53,444 bases of DNA, from the NCBI GenBank assembly GCA_014654705.1, contig JACVZY010000040.1:1-53444 (forward strand), in the 5' to 3' direction. Below are positions 18,101 through 26,061 of the stretch, one piece after another; position 1 is the stretch's first letter; each line of letters opens with the position of its first letter. The notes under the pieces are model-generated. The model was not told the origin of the DNA. It saw only the letters and a program-made list of their open reading frames with translations, and made no database searches. A program made the position numbers and the translations under genes. Source of the stretch: Ignavibacteria bacterium. Lineage in GTDB: Bacteria; Bacteroidota; Ignavibacteria; Kapaibacteriales; UBA4661.

Positions 18101-20488
18101 ATTAACAAAGTAAACGTAGGCTCCTACACCGTTACCCCGACTCTAGCGGGATACACCTTCACTCCGACAAGCCGCACGGTTTCTTTAACCAATGTCCAAA
18201 ATCCAGTTTCGCCTACTGTGTACGGCATTGCGAGTAATATCAACTTTACCGCAACGCCAACTCCGCTCCTCACCGTAAGCCCACAAACGCTGACCATTGC
18301 GGCTGCTGGGCAAAGCAACATCAGCATTGCGATAACGGGCAATGTGGCGTGGACAGCCAGCAGCAATCAAGCATGGGCGACCATCACTCCACAAAGCGGC
18401 AGCAATAATGGAACGATAACCTTGAACGTGGCGCTCAACCCCACTGCCACGCAGCGCACAGCAAGTATTACGATTTCGGGTGGTGGCATTACCAGAACTG
18501 TCGCCATCACCCAAGGCGCGGGAACGGTAACTCTCGCAGCCCCTGTCGCCACTGCCGCCACGAACATTGCAGGCTCAGGAATGCTCATGAATTTCACGGC
18601 GAACTGGCTCGCCGTGGCAGGTGCAACGGGCTATCGGATTGATATTGCGACGGACAGCACATTTACGCTGCTTGTGGCAAATAATCTATCGGTATCCGGA
18701 CTATCCTACACAGCGCTCGGTTGGGTCTTGAAGCCGTATTACTACCGTGTTCGTGCTGTGAATGCGACAACAACAAGCCCGAACTCAAACGTGATTGTCG
18801 TCACGCCTCCCGCGGCGGCGGCCCTGAATGTTAGCCTTCAAACGCTTTCCACAACAGCAAGCCAAAGCACAAGTTCAGCAACAATTACTTCCAACGTTGC
18901 ATGGACGGCAAGTAGCAATCAAGCATGGGTAGCGCTTCAGCAAACGAGCGGTAGCGGGAACGGAACACTCAGCTTCACCATCAGCACCAATACGACCACG
19001 AGCGCACGAAGCGCAATCATTACTATTTCGGGCGGCGGCATTACCAGAACCATTTTGATAGTACAATCCGGCGCAGCAGCCTCGCTCACGGTGAGTCCGG
19101 TTGCCTTTGCTCCATCCTCAGCTGGAATAAGTAATTTTCCGGTAGCTGTTACCGCCAACGTCGCATGGACAGTGAGTAGCAATCAAGCATGGGCGACCGT
19201 TTCTCCCTCAAGCGGCACAAACAACGGCACATTCGCTCTCACCGTTGCTGCGAATGCTGCGACGACCCAACGAACAGCCACGCTCACTATTTCGGGCGGA
19301 GGAATTACGCAAACGATTACTATTACTCAAGCAGGAGAAAGCGTTACAAACACTCTCAACACAAACATCTTCCAAATCAATGCGGGTGCTGTGCCGGCTG
19401 TGAACGGCGCATATCCTGTCATTGTTACCGCCAACGTTGCATGGACGGCTTCAAGCAATCAGCCGTGGGCAACAGTTTCGCCTGCAAGTGGTACGGGAAA
19501 TGCAAACGTAACGATTCAAGTACAAACTAATACGACGACTCAACAGCGCACAGCCGTTGTAACCTTTGTCGGTGGCGGTATTACCAAAACTGTTACCGTC
19601 ATACAAGCCGGTGCAACCTCAGCACTTGCCGCACCGACGATTACGTTCATTACGGTTCTCGGCACGACCTCCTTCCGCATCAATTGGCAGGCAGTGGCGG
19701 GCGCTGTGTCGTATCAATCAACTGTTGCTCTCGACGCACAATTTACGCAGGGTGTTAGCAATGGAAACACGACCACAACCAGCTTCACAGCAACAGGTCT
19801 GACGAGCAACACGCTCTATTACTACCGCGTTCGTGCAGTTGCGGCAGACGGCACGTTTGGAGAATGGTCGGGCACATTGTCCTATAGAACTCCTCCTGTA
19901 CCGCCAACAGCGCTTGCCGTAACGAATATCACCGCATCTTCGTTTACATTCAATTGGACAAGTGTACCCGGCGCGACACGTTATGATGGAGAAATTTCGG
20001 CAAACTCTACTTTTTCACCTATTCGGGCGGCTTTTGGTACAAGTGTTGGGAATCCTGTTGCTACCAGCTTCACAATGACGATTACCAATCCACCCCTTAC
20101 ACCGGGAGCTACCTATTACTACCGTGTGAAAGCATCCGTGGGCTTGAGCACAAGTTCATACTCCAATGTCGTTTCCTTTACCGTACCAGCACTTGCGCTC
20201 ACGCTCAAGACCAGTCCTAATCCAAGTGCTGATATTCTGCGCGTGGAGATAGAAATTGCCGAAAGTGAGATGGTGCAAAATGCCGAAGCAAAAGAACCAC
20301 TTGTGGTGCGGCTCATGGATGCACGAGGAGTTGTTCTGCAAGAGCGCACGCTGTCGTCGGGCACGCTCAGCACCACAAGCACAGAGTTTGACGTTCACAC
20401 CTTGCATCCGGGCACATATTTCGTTGAAGTCCGCTCGGAGTCTGGCAAACTCAATCTTCGCCGCACCGAGAAGTTCATTAAGCAATAA
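15119..20488 (+). CDS. Secreted multidomain T9SS protein with beta-propeller, BACON and FN3 domains
   Basis: A 1789-residue exported protein. Order: signal peptide (1-27, AGAVLVLCLAFLLPF); charged low-complexity region (90-130); sortilin/BNR-type beta-propeller (about 172-870) with repeated WRSTNKGQSW-like Asp/Ser-box motifs; carboxypeptidase-regulatory-like domains (about 872-1045); BACON 1 (about 1050-1138); FN3 (about 1140-1235); BACON 2-4 (about 1235-1500), each with NVAWTASSNQAW-type cores; two FN3 domains (1501-1690); and a T9SS type A sorting domain (about 1691-1789, starting SPNPSADILRVEI). It would cross the inner membrane by Sec and the outer membrane by T9SS. BACON and FN3 suggest mucin or polysaccharide contact; no catalytic domain is evident. 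A strong AGGAGGA lies 8 bp before the ATG. A second propeller protein follows. Confidence 0.85.
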   Translation: MRPLQPSAIAGAVLVLCLAFLLPFHNPLQRLGYTTPSQAPSPTLKTNGKENVSALSGIQQPSQTELPATSIKTPSKQIPAQKEQVRHSKRGDKERRAALDEENQENEEDEEKGEHPGYQEQLLTMLRDPKTGEIPEGIGYREREFLRNLPSRSGSLRELGKEKGTAELQASSLVWQARGPLNIGGRTRTVTIDISNENIILAAGVGGGGIWRSTNKGQSWTRTTSNPQAPNATSLVQDKRPGKQNIWYCGTGEFFSSGFPTKMQGILKSVNGGLTWQSLPSTAGLSTLQNVFSVVTQPANLLQDEVLAATNGGIIRSVDGGTTWTTVIPSSTINARTDVAVSSTGVLYAVVSDANRRIYRSTNGITWVDISAPNFQSSTQSMQRGVLAVAPSNPNVVYMAFSTPYGTSGIHLWKYNYLSGNGSGSGGVWEDRTNNVINSPVVNLPYGTQGGYDMLLGVYPQNENVVFLGGVSMYRSMDGFQTPSQVTGNAGIHSDHHAITFFSDGRALGANDGGVYISAGSALQAGTLQWSSLNSGYINTQFYHAAIDEQTSGSNVVMGGMQDNGTYLTATSGLSAWQYTGGGDGVYSAITKWGTNRMVYSSYQNGNIYSRMILNSVGSLSNYSTSKIDPINAIPRMFIHPYFLDPNSDSVMYYPSGRDLWRHDNLPSIPATGYDRITGWKQFASIAPGTITTIAAAKGATTRLYVGSSGSVMRIDNARLASPTAVNVSIGKRFPSFGNVQSIAIDPTNADRAIVVFSNYNVQSLFYTTDAGNTWQPVGGNLEQFPDGTGNGPACITAAIVNYQGKATYFVGTSAGLYSTTTLNGMSTTWMLEDGVAPGTAIMHIAKRDIDGMVAVATHGTGVYSTFLGGVPPVSTVSLTGFVRDNGSPAQPIQGVTVSLSNGLQAVTDASGAYSFPNLAKNVYSVSVTLPNGYYTATKTVLKDLTQQSSTQDFTLLPMQITGKITLNAVGLANVSVSAGAGGTALTNGLGVYTINKVNVGSYTVTPTLAGYTFTPTSRTVSLTNVQNPVSPTVYGIASNINFTATPTPLLTVSPQTLTIAAAGQSNISIAITGNVAWTASSNQAWATITPQSGSNNGTITLNVALNPTATQRTASITISGGGITRTVAITQGAGTVTLAAPVATAATNIAGSGMLMNFTANWLAVAGATGYRIDIATDSTFTLLVANNLSVSGLSYTALGWVLKPYYYRVRAVNATTTSPNSNVIVVTPPAAAALNVSLQTLSTTASQSTSSATITSNVAWTASSNQAWVALQQTSGSGNGTLSFTISTNTTTSARSAIITISGGGITRTILIVQSGAAASLTVSPVAFAPSSAGISNFPVAVTANVAWTVSSNQAWATVSPSSGTNNGTFALTVAANAATTQRTATLTISGGGITQTITITQAGESVTNTLNTNIFQINAGAVPAVNGAYPVIVTANVAWTASSNQPWATVSPASGTGNANVTIQVQTNTTTQQRTAVVTFVGGGITKTVTVIQAGATSALAAPTITFITVLGTTSFRINWQAVAGAVSYQSTVALDAQFTQGVSNGNTTTTSFTATGLTSNTLYYYRVRAVAADGTFGEWSGTLSYRTPPVPPTALAVTNITASSFTFNWTSVPGATRYDGEISANSTFSPIRAAFGTSVGNPVATSFTMTITNPPLTPGATYYYRVKASVGLSTSSYSNVVSFTVPALALTLKTSPNPSADILRVEIEIAESEMVQNAEAKEPLVVRLMDARGVVLQERTLSSGTLSTTSTEFDVHTLHPGTYFVEVRSESGKLNLRRTEKFIKQ
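18269..19618 (+). repeat. Four BACON-encoding repeats with near-identical DNA segments
   Basis: Four copies of a module of about 260 bp lie at about 18269-18532, 18821-19078, 19079-19345 and 19346-19618; an FN3 module separates copy 1 from copy 2. The segment encoding AWT(A/V)SSNQAW recurs almost base for base (AGCAATCAAGCATGGG in three copies), as does the one encoding ISGGGIT. Such tracts can recombine and change the copy number. Confidence 0.75.
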
Positions 20489-20516
20489 ACCTTGAATTCC
20501 ACGTCTTTCGTGGAGT

Positions 20517-20590
20517 CACGCAAAGAACGCAAAGGAAGAACGCAAAGAGCGCAAAATCTTGATGCCTTCTTTCTTTGCGGGCTTTGTGTG
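20517..20590. repeat. 74-bp imperfect palindrome (REPIN/MITE-like)
   Basis: Left arm CACGCAAAGAACGCAAAGGA and right arm (TTTCTTTGCGGGCTTTGTGTG) pair over about 22 bp with four mismatches. The core repeats CGCAAAG units. It lies between the two propeller genes. The in-frame extension of the second gene translates this element into an Arg/Lys-rich stretch, a common misannotation with this repeat type. Confidence 0.7.
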
Positions 20591-20638
20591 AAGGATAACA
20601 TCGAATTTTTAGACCCTATCTCAACCCCAAATTTCACT

Positions 20639-22822
20639 ATGAAAACGCTTCACATCTTTTTCCTCATCTGTCTTTGTGTCCTTGGACTAGCGACCAGAGC
20701 AAAGGCGCAACAACTCAATTTTCAGCGTATTGATAATGGCTTGCCAACAAATGTACAAGCACTGGCAGCAAACGAAACGAGTTTTTTTGCTGCCGTCTCC
20801 GGTTACGGCATTTATCGTTCGACTGATAACGGCGCTTCGTGGCAGGAAAGTTGGGCGAAAGAAGACTTCAATCTTCAATTGCTGACAGCAACCTCATTCG
20901 GTGCAATTGCCCTCGGCTACGACAAAGATTTTCTCCAAATGCTCGTCTATCGCTTCGATGGGCAGCGGTGGAGTCCGATGTCCTCCTTCGGCGCGATTGG
21001 CACTACTATTCGCGGCATTGCCGAAAGGCGTGGTGGTACGCTCTATATCGCCACCGAAGAGGGTTTCGGAGTTTCTGCCGACCGCGGCGCAACATGGGAA
21101 ATTGCTTCCCTGCCCGCACAATCCATACTCTCCACCCTCGTCGAGACCGCGTCGGGTGTGTTTGTCTCAGCAGGAAGCGACGGCGTTTATTCACTCCCCA
21201 ACGGCACATCGTCAACGTGGACAAAACTTGCTCCCAGCGGACTTCCTGCGAATGCAAGTATTACGGCTCTCACTGCATTATCAAACAACCTCGTAGCACT
21301 CAGCAATGGAGCGGTCTTTCGCTCTCAAAATAACGGTAGTTCATGGGAAACACTCGCAACGGGTCTTCCTGCGGATGCACAGGTGCGCTCGCTCACGGCA
21401 GCCGGCACGGTACTTTATGCACAAGTAAATAGTGGTAACGCTTTGGATATTTATTTGTACACGAATGGCGCGTGGACAAGAACATCGCTCCGAGATATTC
21501 CGGCAGGAACGGTGCTTGCGGCAAATGCAACCACGTCCGCTTGTGCTGTTCCTTTCACGGGAGTTTTTCGCGCCGCCACGGGCACGGCAGAATGGCAAGA
21601 ACGCAATACGGGTTTACCAAGAAATGTCGGCATTACAGCGTTTGCGACATCAGGTATCGTACCGTTAGGCGGGACAGGAATAGGTACAAGAACATATCTG
21701 GCAACACAGAACGGGAAAGTCTATCTGTCGTCCGACAACAGCGCATCGTGGCAGAGTTTCTCTGACGGGCTGCCATCTAACCAAGCCGTTGTTTCCTTAA
21801 CGTATATGCCCTTGACGCAATTTCCGATTCCGGGGGCGCTGGCGGGTACTTCTACGGGTCGTTTATACCGTTTAGCGGATAACTCTTCTACGTGGCAAGC
21901 CATCACTAGCTTTCCCGCTATCTCAGGCAGTATTGATGTTCTGCTTTCTGCAGGTGCGACGCTGCTTGTGGGTGTTTCGACGGGTGAAGTTTTTATCTCA
22001 CGTGATGTCGGCATTACATGGCAGCAGACACTTTCTCAAGCCGGAGCAGTCGTGGGAGCAACGATGCTTGGAGGCTCATTTTTTGTTGCCACAAACGGCA
22101 AAGGCGTGATGCGCTCCACGGACTTCGGCTCAACGTGGCGAGACTTCAATGCGGGATTGATTGCGCTGCCGGAATCATTCGGCATACAAGGCATCGGGAA
22201 CATTGACGGAATGCTCTATGTGGGCGTGGAGCAATCCTCTCTCGGCTTTTCGGCGAGTTATCGTAGTGCGGGTAGTGCAGCGCAATGGCAGCAGGCGAAT
22301 AACATACCTGTAAGCAAGATGGTAACAACTGTTCTTGGCTCAGAATCATCAACATTTGCGGCAACCCGTGCGGGCAATATTTTCCGTGTTGCCGGCGATG
22401 ACTGGCAAGACGTTGGGCGTTTGGAGAATATTCAGACCTTCGGCGCTGGTGACGGCGTTATCGTGGCGGGAACAAAAGCAGGCTTGTTTCGCGCGTCGTT
22501 ACTTTCCCCCTCGACCTCTGTTCGTACCGCAAATTCCACCTCAAAGCCCTTGTCCGCGACATTTTTGATTAGTCCTAACCCTTTTCGCACCGGAGAGCAA
22601 GTACTCCTGAGGTTCAGCCAGCCCAAAACAGGCTCGGTAACAGTGCGAATCCTTGATGCGCTTGGGCGAACTGTAGCAACGTTTCCACAAGGCACGATGC
22701 CAAGCGGCGAAAACAAAATAAACATCGCAGTACCGCACCAAATGGCACAAGGAGCATACTTTATTTCGATTGATGTTGATGGAGTTTCGAGCGGCACCAC
22801 AGCCGTGATTATTCGTCCATAA
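20639..22822 (+). CDS. Secreted beta-propeller (Ycf48/BNR-like) protein with T9SS sorting domain
   Basis: A 727-residue exported protein. A signal peptide (HIFFLICLCVLGLATRAKAQ) leads a propeller built from repeated blades of the type YRSTDNGASWQES, FRSQNNGSSWETL, YLSSDNSASWQSF, FISRDVGITWQQT and MRSTDFGSTWRDF. The last 85 residues form a T9SS type A sorting domain (LISPNPFRTGEQVLLRFSQP ... GAYFISIDVDGV). It probably acts on the cell surface or outside; the ligand is unknown. The start at 20639 is chosen because it opens a good signal peptide; a frame start at 20492 would translate the 74-bp palindrome. It follows the 1789-residue propeller gene by 150 bp and may share its transcript, which ends at the terminator at 22846. 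Confidence 0.83.
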   Translation: MKTLHIFFLICLCVLGLATRAKAQQLNFQRIDNGLPTNVQALAANETSFFAAVSGYGIYRSTDNGASWQESWAKEDFNLQLLTATSFGAIALGYDKDFLQMLVYRFDGQRWSPMSSFGAIGTTIRGIAERRGGTLYIATEEGFGVSADRGATWEIASLPAQSILSTLVETASGVFVSAGSDGVYSLPNGTSSTWTKLAPSGLPANASITALTALSNNLVALSNGAVFRSQNNGSSWETLATGLPADAQVRSLTAAGTVLYAQVNSGNALDIYLYTNGAWTRTSLRDIPAGTVLAANATTSACAVPFTGVFRAATGTAEWQERNTGLPRNVGITAFATSGIVPLGGTGIGTRTYLATQNGKVYLSSDNSASWQSFSDGLPSNQAVVSLTYMPLTQFPIPGALAGTSTGRLYRLADNSSTWQAITSFPAISGSIDVLLSAGATLLVGVSTGEVFISRDVGITWQQTLSQAGAVVGATMLGGSFFVATNGKGVMRSTDFGSTWRDFNAGLIALPESFGIQGIGNIDGMLYVGVEQSSLGFSASYRSAGSAAQWQQANNIPVSKMVTTVLGSESSTFAATRAGNIFRVAGDDWQDVGRLENIQTFGAGDGVIVAGTKAGLFRASLLSPSTSVRTANSTSKPLSATFLISPNPFRTGEQVLLRFSQPKTGSVTVRILDALGRTVATFPQGTMPSGENKINIAVPHQMAQGAYFISIDVDGVSSGTTAVIIRP

Positions 22823-22845
22823 ATACGACACAACGACGATATTCA

Positions 22846-22886
22846 AAAAGCCCTTCCACGCACTCAAAACGTAGAAGGGCTTTTCT
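22846..22886 (+). terminator. Rho-independent terminator after the propeller genes
   Basis: AAAAGCCCTTC pairs with GAAGGGCTTTT (11-bp stem, 17-base loop) and is followed by T-rich sequence. A-tract and T-tract symmetry means it may also serve the leftward gene ending at 22933. Confidence 0.85.
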
Positions 22887-22932
22887 TGTGCCGTATTGTT
22901 ACTTTGCTACGGCTTGCGTAATATTTTGTGGC

Positions 22933-23508
22933 TCAAGCACTATGGTTTCTACGCCAGCGCTGCTCAAAGATAGCAATGGTAAATGCGTACACGGCAACAA
23001 TAGCAAACGGAATAACAACAAATCTTTGCTGAGGAAACGCATACCACAAAGCAAGAATAAGCACAGTTCGCACCACACTATGAAAAATACCAACCCAATG
23101 CTGAGTAATCCACGAGAACGGTAGCCACATTAGACCGGTCAGAATACCGACCGACAGTGGTAAGGAGGTATGGTCAACAAGGTAAAACGGTAATCCAATA
23201 GCATATACCAGCAACGACATTGCGACGGTGTAAAAGAACAGCGCATCAAAGGTGTTTTTGGGCTTGGTCTTATCCAAAAAATTTTCGCCTGTAAGCCGTG
23301 AGATAAACATACCAAGATATGCTATCATGCCCGTAGCAATGAAAAGAATGATGGCGACGGTGCGCGAAGGAAGAATCATGCCCGAAACTCCTACTACAAT
23401 CCATGCAATAGAACCGGCAAGCGGCATTGCAAGGAATCGACGAGCAGAAAACTCGGAGCGTTGGATGTCGAGTGAACGATCGGTCGTAACGGTAGCTGAT
23501 GGTGTCAT
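22933..23508 (-). CDS. Multi-pass membrane protein of unknown function (DUF7010-like)
   Basis: A 191-residue integral membrane protein with about five to six hydrophobic helices starting at AMPLAGSIAWIVVGVSGMIL. Short loops carry HWVGIFHSVVRTVLI and a basic C-terminus (EQRWRRNHSA). The pattern of an N-terminal Arg-x-x-Phe followed by a helix with Gly-x-x-x-W resembles DUF7010 proteins; I am not sure of this. No catalytic residues are obvious. Converges on the propeller genes and stands 77 bp upstream of the kinase gene on the same strand. Confidence 0.6.
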   Translation of the reverse strand: MTPSATVTTDRSLDIQRSEFSARRFLAMPLAGSIAWIVVGVSGMILPSRTVAIILFIATGMIAYLGMFISRLTGENFLDKTKPKNTFDALFFYTVAMSLLVYAIGLPFYLVDHTSLPLSVGILTGLMWLPFSWITQHWVGIFHSVVRTVLILALWYAFPQQRFVVIPFAIVAVYAFTIAIFEQRWRRNHSA

Positions 23509-23585
23509 TGTGCAGGTATGAAATTGTACAAAAAAACGGTTGTTGCCTTTGTACTCAAAACATACTGAAAAGTTACACCTTAGGT

Positions 23586-24923
23586 TTAGGTGGTAACGAC
23601 TTCTTGCGAGGCTTTCGCGGTTTTGGTTGGAGCTTCTTTTGCACTGTTGGGAATATTCGGAAGTTCTATCGCAAAGACCGTCCCTTTACCGGGTGCGGTG
23701 TCCTTGATGACAATTTTTCCGCCGTGATAGTCCTCAATAATCCGCTTGCACAGGCTTAATCCCAAGCCCCAACCACGTTTTTTTGTGCTGAAGCCGGGCT
23801 TGAAAACCTCACGACGCACTTTAGGCGACATCCCTTTGCCGTTGTCGCAGACGAGAATTACGGTCTTCGTGCCACGCTGTTCCAAGAGAATATCAATAAT
23901 ACCACCGCCGGATTCCATCGCCTCGGCGGCGTTTTTGACCAGATTTTCAATCACCCATTCAAAAAGTTCGGCATTGATGCGGAGGTTGATATTGTCCTGA
24001 ATACTTTTTTTGATCTTTACTCGCTTGCCCAAGTGTGGAAGCCGATGTTCAAAATAGAGAATCACATTTTGGATAATAGCAGAAATATCTTCTTCTTTCA
24101 TCTCCGGGAGCGAACCAATCTTCGAGAAGCGGTGCGAAATCTTGCTCAGGCGGTCAACGTCTTGTTCCATCTGCCCAACGATTTCACGCACTTGTTCGGG
24201 ATTCTCGGCATCAAGTTTTGCAATTTCCAACCATGCCAGAAGACTCGAAAGTGGCGTTCCAAGCTGATGCGCAGCCTCCTTTGCCAAGCCCACCCAGACA
24301 TTGGATTGTTCAGCTGTACGCACATAGTTGAAGGCGATGTACCCCAGAAAAATAAACCCAGCGACAACCAAAATTTCAATGTAGGGAAAGAGCATCAAGT
24401 TCCGCACGAGAATGGAGTTTGCATAATACACTTTTTGAATAACCATCTGCCCCAGCTTGATTTCAAGCGGCGGATACACTTCACGCATTTCTTCAATGGT
24501 ACGCTTGAGAAACTGATACTGCTGCTCCTCAGTCATTTGCAGTGCTACTGCTGAATCCAAGACATTGAGTGAGGATTGCAAATACGGCTTCGATGGTTCG
24601 TCGTCTGCTCCGGCAAGCACGACGGGAAAGTTAATCGTGGGTGTAATACCCTCCAAATAGTAGGTGTAATCTACTTTGTCGTCTTTTTCGCTTTCGCTGA
24701 TACCTTTTTCTGCGTAGTGCTGAATCACATTCGCATAGAACTTCACCACGCTTTCTTCCTTTGCCCGCAGCTGCCCGACAAGATATTGCGTATAGAGCAG
24801 CACGGTTGCGCTGATGAGAATACCGGTCGCCAGAAGAAGAAATTTAATTTGATTTGCACCCAGCCCCGGCTTGCCGGGCTTACCCGGTCTCAGTGCGGCG
24901 AGTTTTAGCGTTGGTGTTTTCAT
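23586..24923 (-). CDS. Membrane sensor histidine kinase
   Basis: A 445-residue kinase. A cytoplasmic N-terminal tail with GKPGKPG precedes TM1 (about 27-50), a periplasmic domain of about 140 residues, TM2 (YIEILVVAGFIFLGYIAFNYV), and a kinase core. The phospho-acceptor is His219 in AAHQLGTPLSSLLAWLE; the ATPase has N box (ENLVKNAAEAMESGG), G1 (DNGKGMSP), F box (FKPGFSTKKRG) and G2 (WGLGLSLCKRI). Helices between H and N boxes are complete, so it should be active. No response regulator is adjacent. A long upstream frame extension lacks homology; the ATG at 24923 opens the cytoplasmic tail. It diverges from hpnC. Confidence 0.83.
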   Translation of the reverse strand: MKTPTLKLAALRPGKPGKPGLGANQIKFLLLATGILISATVLLYTQYLVGQLRAKEESVVKFYANVIQHYAEKGISESEKDDKVDYTYYLEGITPTINFPVVLAGADDEPSKPYLQSSLNVLDSAVALQMTEEQQYQFLKRTIEEMREVYPPLEIKLGQMVIQKVYYANSILVRNLMLFPYIEILVVAGFIFLGYIAFNYVRTAEQSNVWVGLAKEAAHQLGTPLSSLLAWLEIAKLDAENPEQVREIVGQMEQDVDRLSKISHRFSKIGSLPEMKEEDISAIIQNVILYFEHRLPHLGKRVKIKKSIQDNINLRINAELFEWVIENLVKNAAEAMESGGGIIDILLEQRGTKTVILVCDNGKGMSPKVRREVFKPGFSTKKRGWGLGLSLCKRIIEDYHGGKIVIKDTAPGKGTVFAIELPNIPNSAKEAPTKTAKASQEVVTT

Positions 24924-25046
24924 TGAGATACCGTAGATTGGACGTTGAATGCCTGCATAAGAACAAACGCAAGCAATGAGTGCAAAAAGCGTAGCACGTA
25001 ATCTACGCAGATGTATGCAATTCGCCAAGCACAGCCCCAACATCAA

Positions 25047-26009
25047 ATGAATTTTTCTACCGACGACCTTCTTGCTCTCACCTCGCCCGATGGTGGCACT
25101 CGATTTCGCAAGGCTTCCATCGGTGAGAGTTTTGCTTTCTGCAAGCAGATTGCCACGGAGCACTACGAAAATTTCCCCGTTGGTTCCCTGCTCATTCCAC
25201 GAGACCTGCAGCCGCATTTTTACAGTATTTATGCGTTCTCACGCTTGGCAGACGATATTGCCGATGAACTGCATAACGACGATGAGATAAGGAAATTTGC
25301 TGCATTGGACGCACTGGAGCAACTTTTGCTTCATCCTGACGATGTGCAGGGCAATCCCATACTGACCGCCCTTCACGAAACCATGCGCACAAAAGCAATC
25401 CCAGCGCTGCCGTTTCAAAAACTGCTCACGGCGTTCCGTATGGATAGTGCATTTCGGCAGGCTCAGACGTTTGAAGACCTAGAGCATTACTGCAAGTATT
25501 CGGCAAATCCTGTGGGTGAATTGGTGCTGCGGCTCTTCGGTTTGTACACGCCGGAGCGTGTACCATTATCCGATGCGGTCTGTACGGGATTACAACTTGC
25601 AAATTTCTGGCAAGATTTTTCGCGAGACCTACCTATCGGGCGCGTATTTATCCCACAGAATATTCTTGCGGAATGTGGGTTGGAAAGCGCAGAATTACTT
25701 GCTCTGTACGCGGGCGGCATACAAAAACCCGATGAGGAAGCGTTAAAATTGGTTAAGGAAGGATTTTTCCATGCGTTTACACTTCTTTTTCATAAAACAA
25801 AATTGTATTTTGCACTCGGCAAAGGCTTGTTGCCAAGCGTACCGCATACGCGGCTTCGTGCGGAACTTGCTCTTACTATCGCAGGCGGTGAGCGGGTTCT
25901 TGCAAAAGCATATCGCAAGCAGCATCACATCTTGGCTCACCGCGTCAGCATCTCCACGTTCGATGTACCGACGCTTCTTGCGCGGTCAATACGCCTTTTC
26001 ATCGGATAA
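25047..26009 (+). CDS. hpnC: Squalene/phytoene synthase family protein HpnC
   Basis: A 320-residue trans-isoprenyl diphosphate synthase. The N-terminal HYENFPVGSLLIPRDLQPHF is characteristic of HpnC. The first Asp-rich motif is LADDIADE (Asp69, 70, 73); the second is WQDFSRDLPIGRVFIP near residue 190. In the HpnCDE route HpnD makes presqualene diphosphate, HpnC converts it to hydroxysqualene and HpnE reduces this to squalene, the precursor of hopanoids. hpnD follows by 52 bp and is likely in the same operon. The start at 25047 is chosen since homology begins there; an upstream ATG at 25011 adds 12 residues. Confidence 0.85.
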   Translation: MNFSTDDLLALTSPDGGTRFRKASIGESFAFCKQIATEHYENFPVGSLLIPRDLQPHFYSIYAFSRLADDIADELHNDDEIRKFAALDALEQLLLHPDDVQGNPILTALHETMRTKAIPALPFQKLLTAFRMDSAFRQAQTFEDLEHYCKYSANPVGELVLRLFGLYTPERVPLSDAVCTGLQLANFWQDFSRDLPIGRVFIPQNILAECGLESAELLALYAGGIQKPDEEALKLVKEGFFHAFTLLFHKTKLYFALGKGLLPSVPHTRLRAELALTIAGGERVLAKAYRKQHHILAHRVSISTFDVPTLLARSIRLFIG

Positions 26010-26061
26010 ATTTTTTTTCTCCCCTACTTTCATTTTCCAATTCCCGTCCGGGGGTGTCAGA

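Noticed and set aside
18269-19618. CRISPR-like periodic repeats
   Set aside because: The repeats are about 260 bp, in one coding frame and encode BACON domains; they are not direct repeats with spacers.
20492-20638. N-terminal extension of the second propeller protein
   Set aside because: It translates the 74-bp palindromic repeat; the ATG at 20639 opens a clear signal peptide.
24932-25007. Inverted repeat CGTAGATT/AATCTACG between the kinase and hpnC
   Set aside because: Only 8 bp arms about 60 bp apart; likely to occur by chance and without T-tract or operator-like centre.
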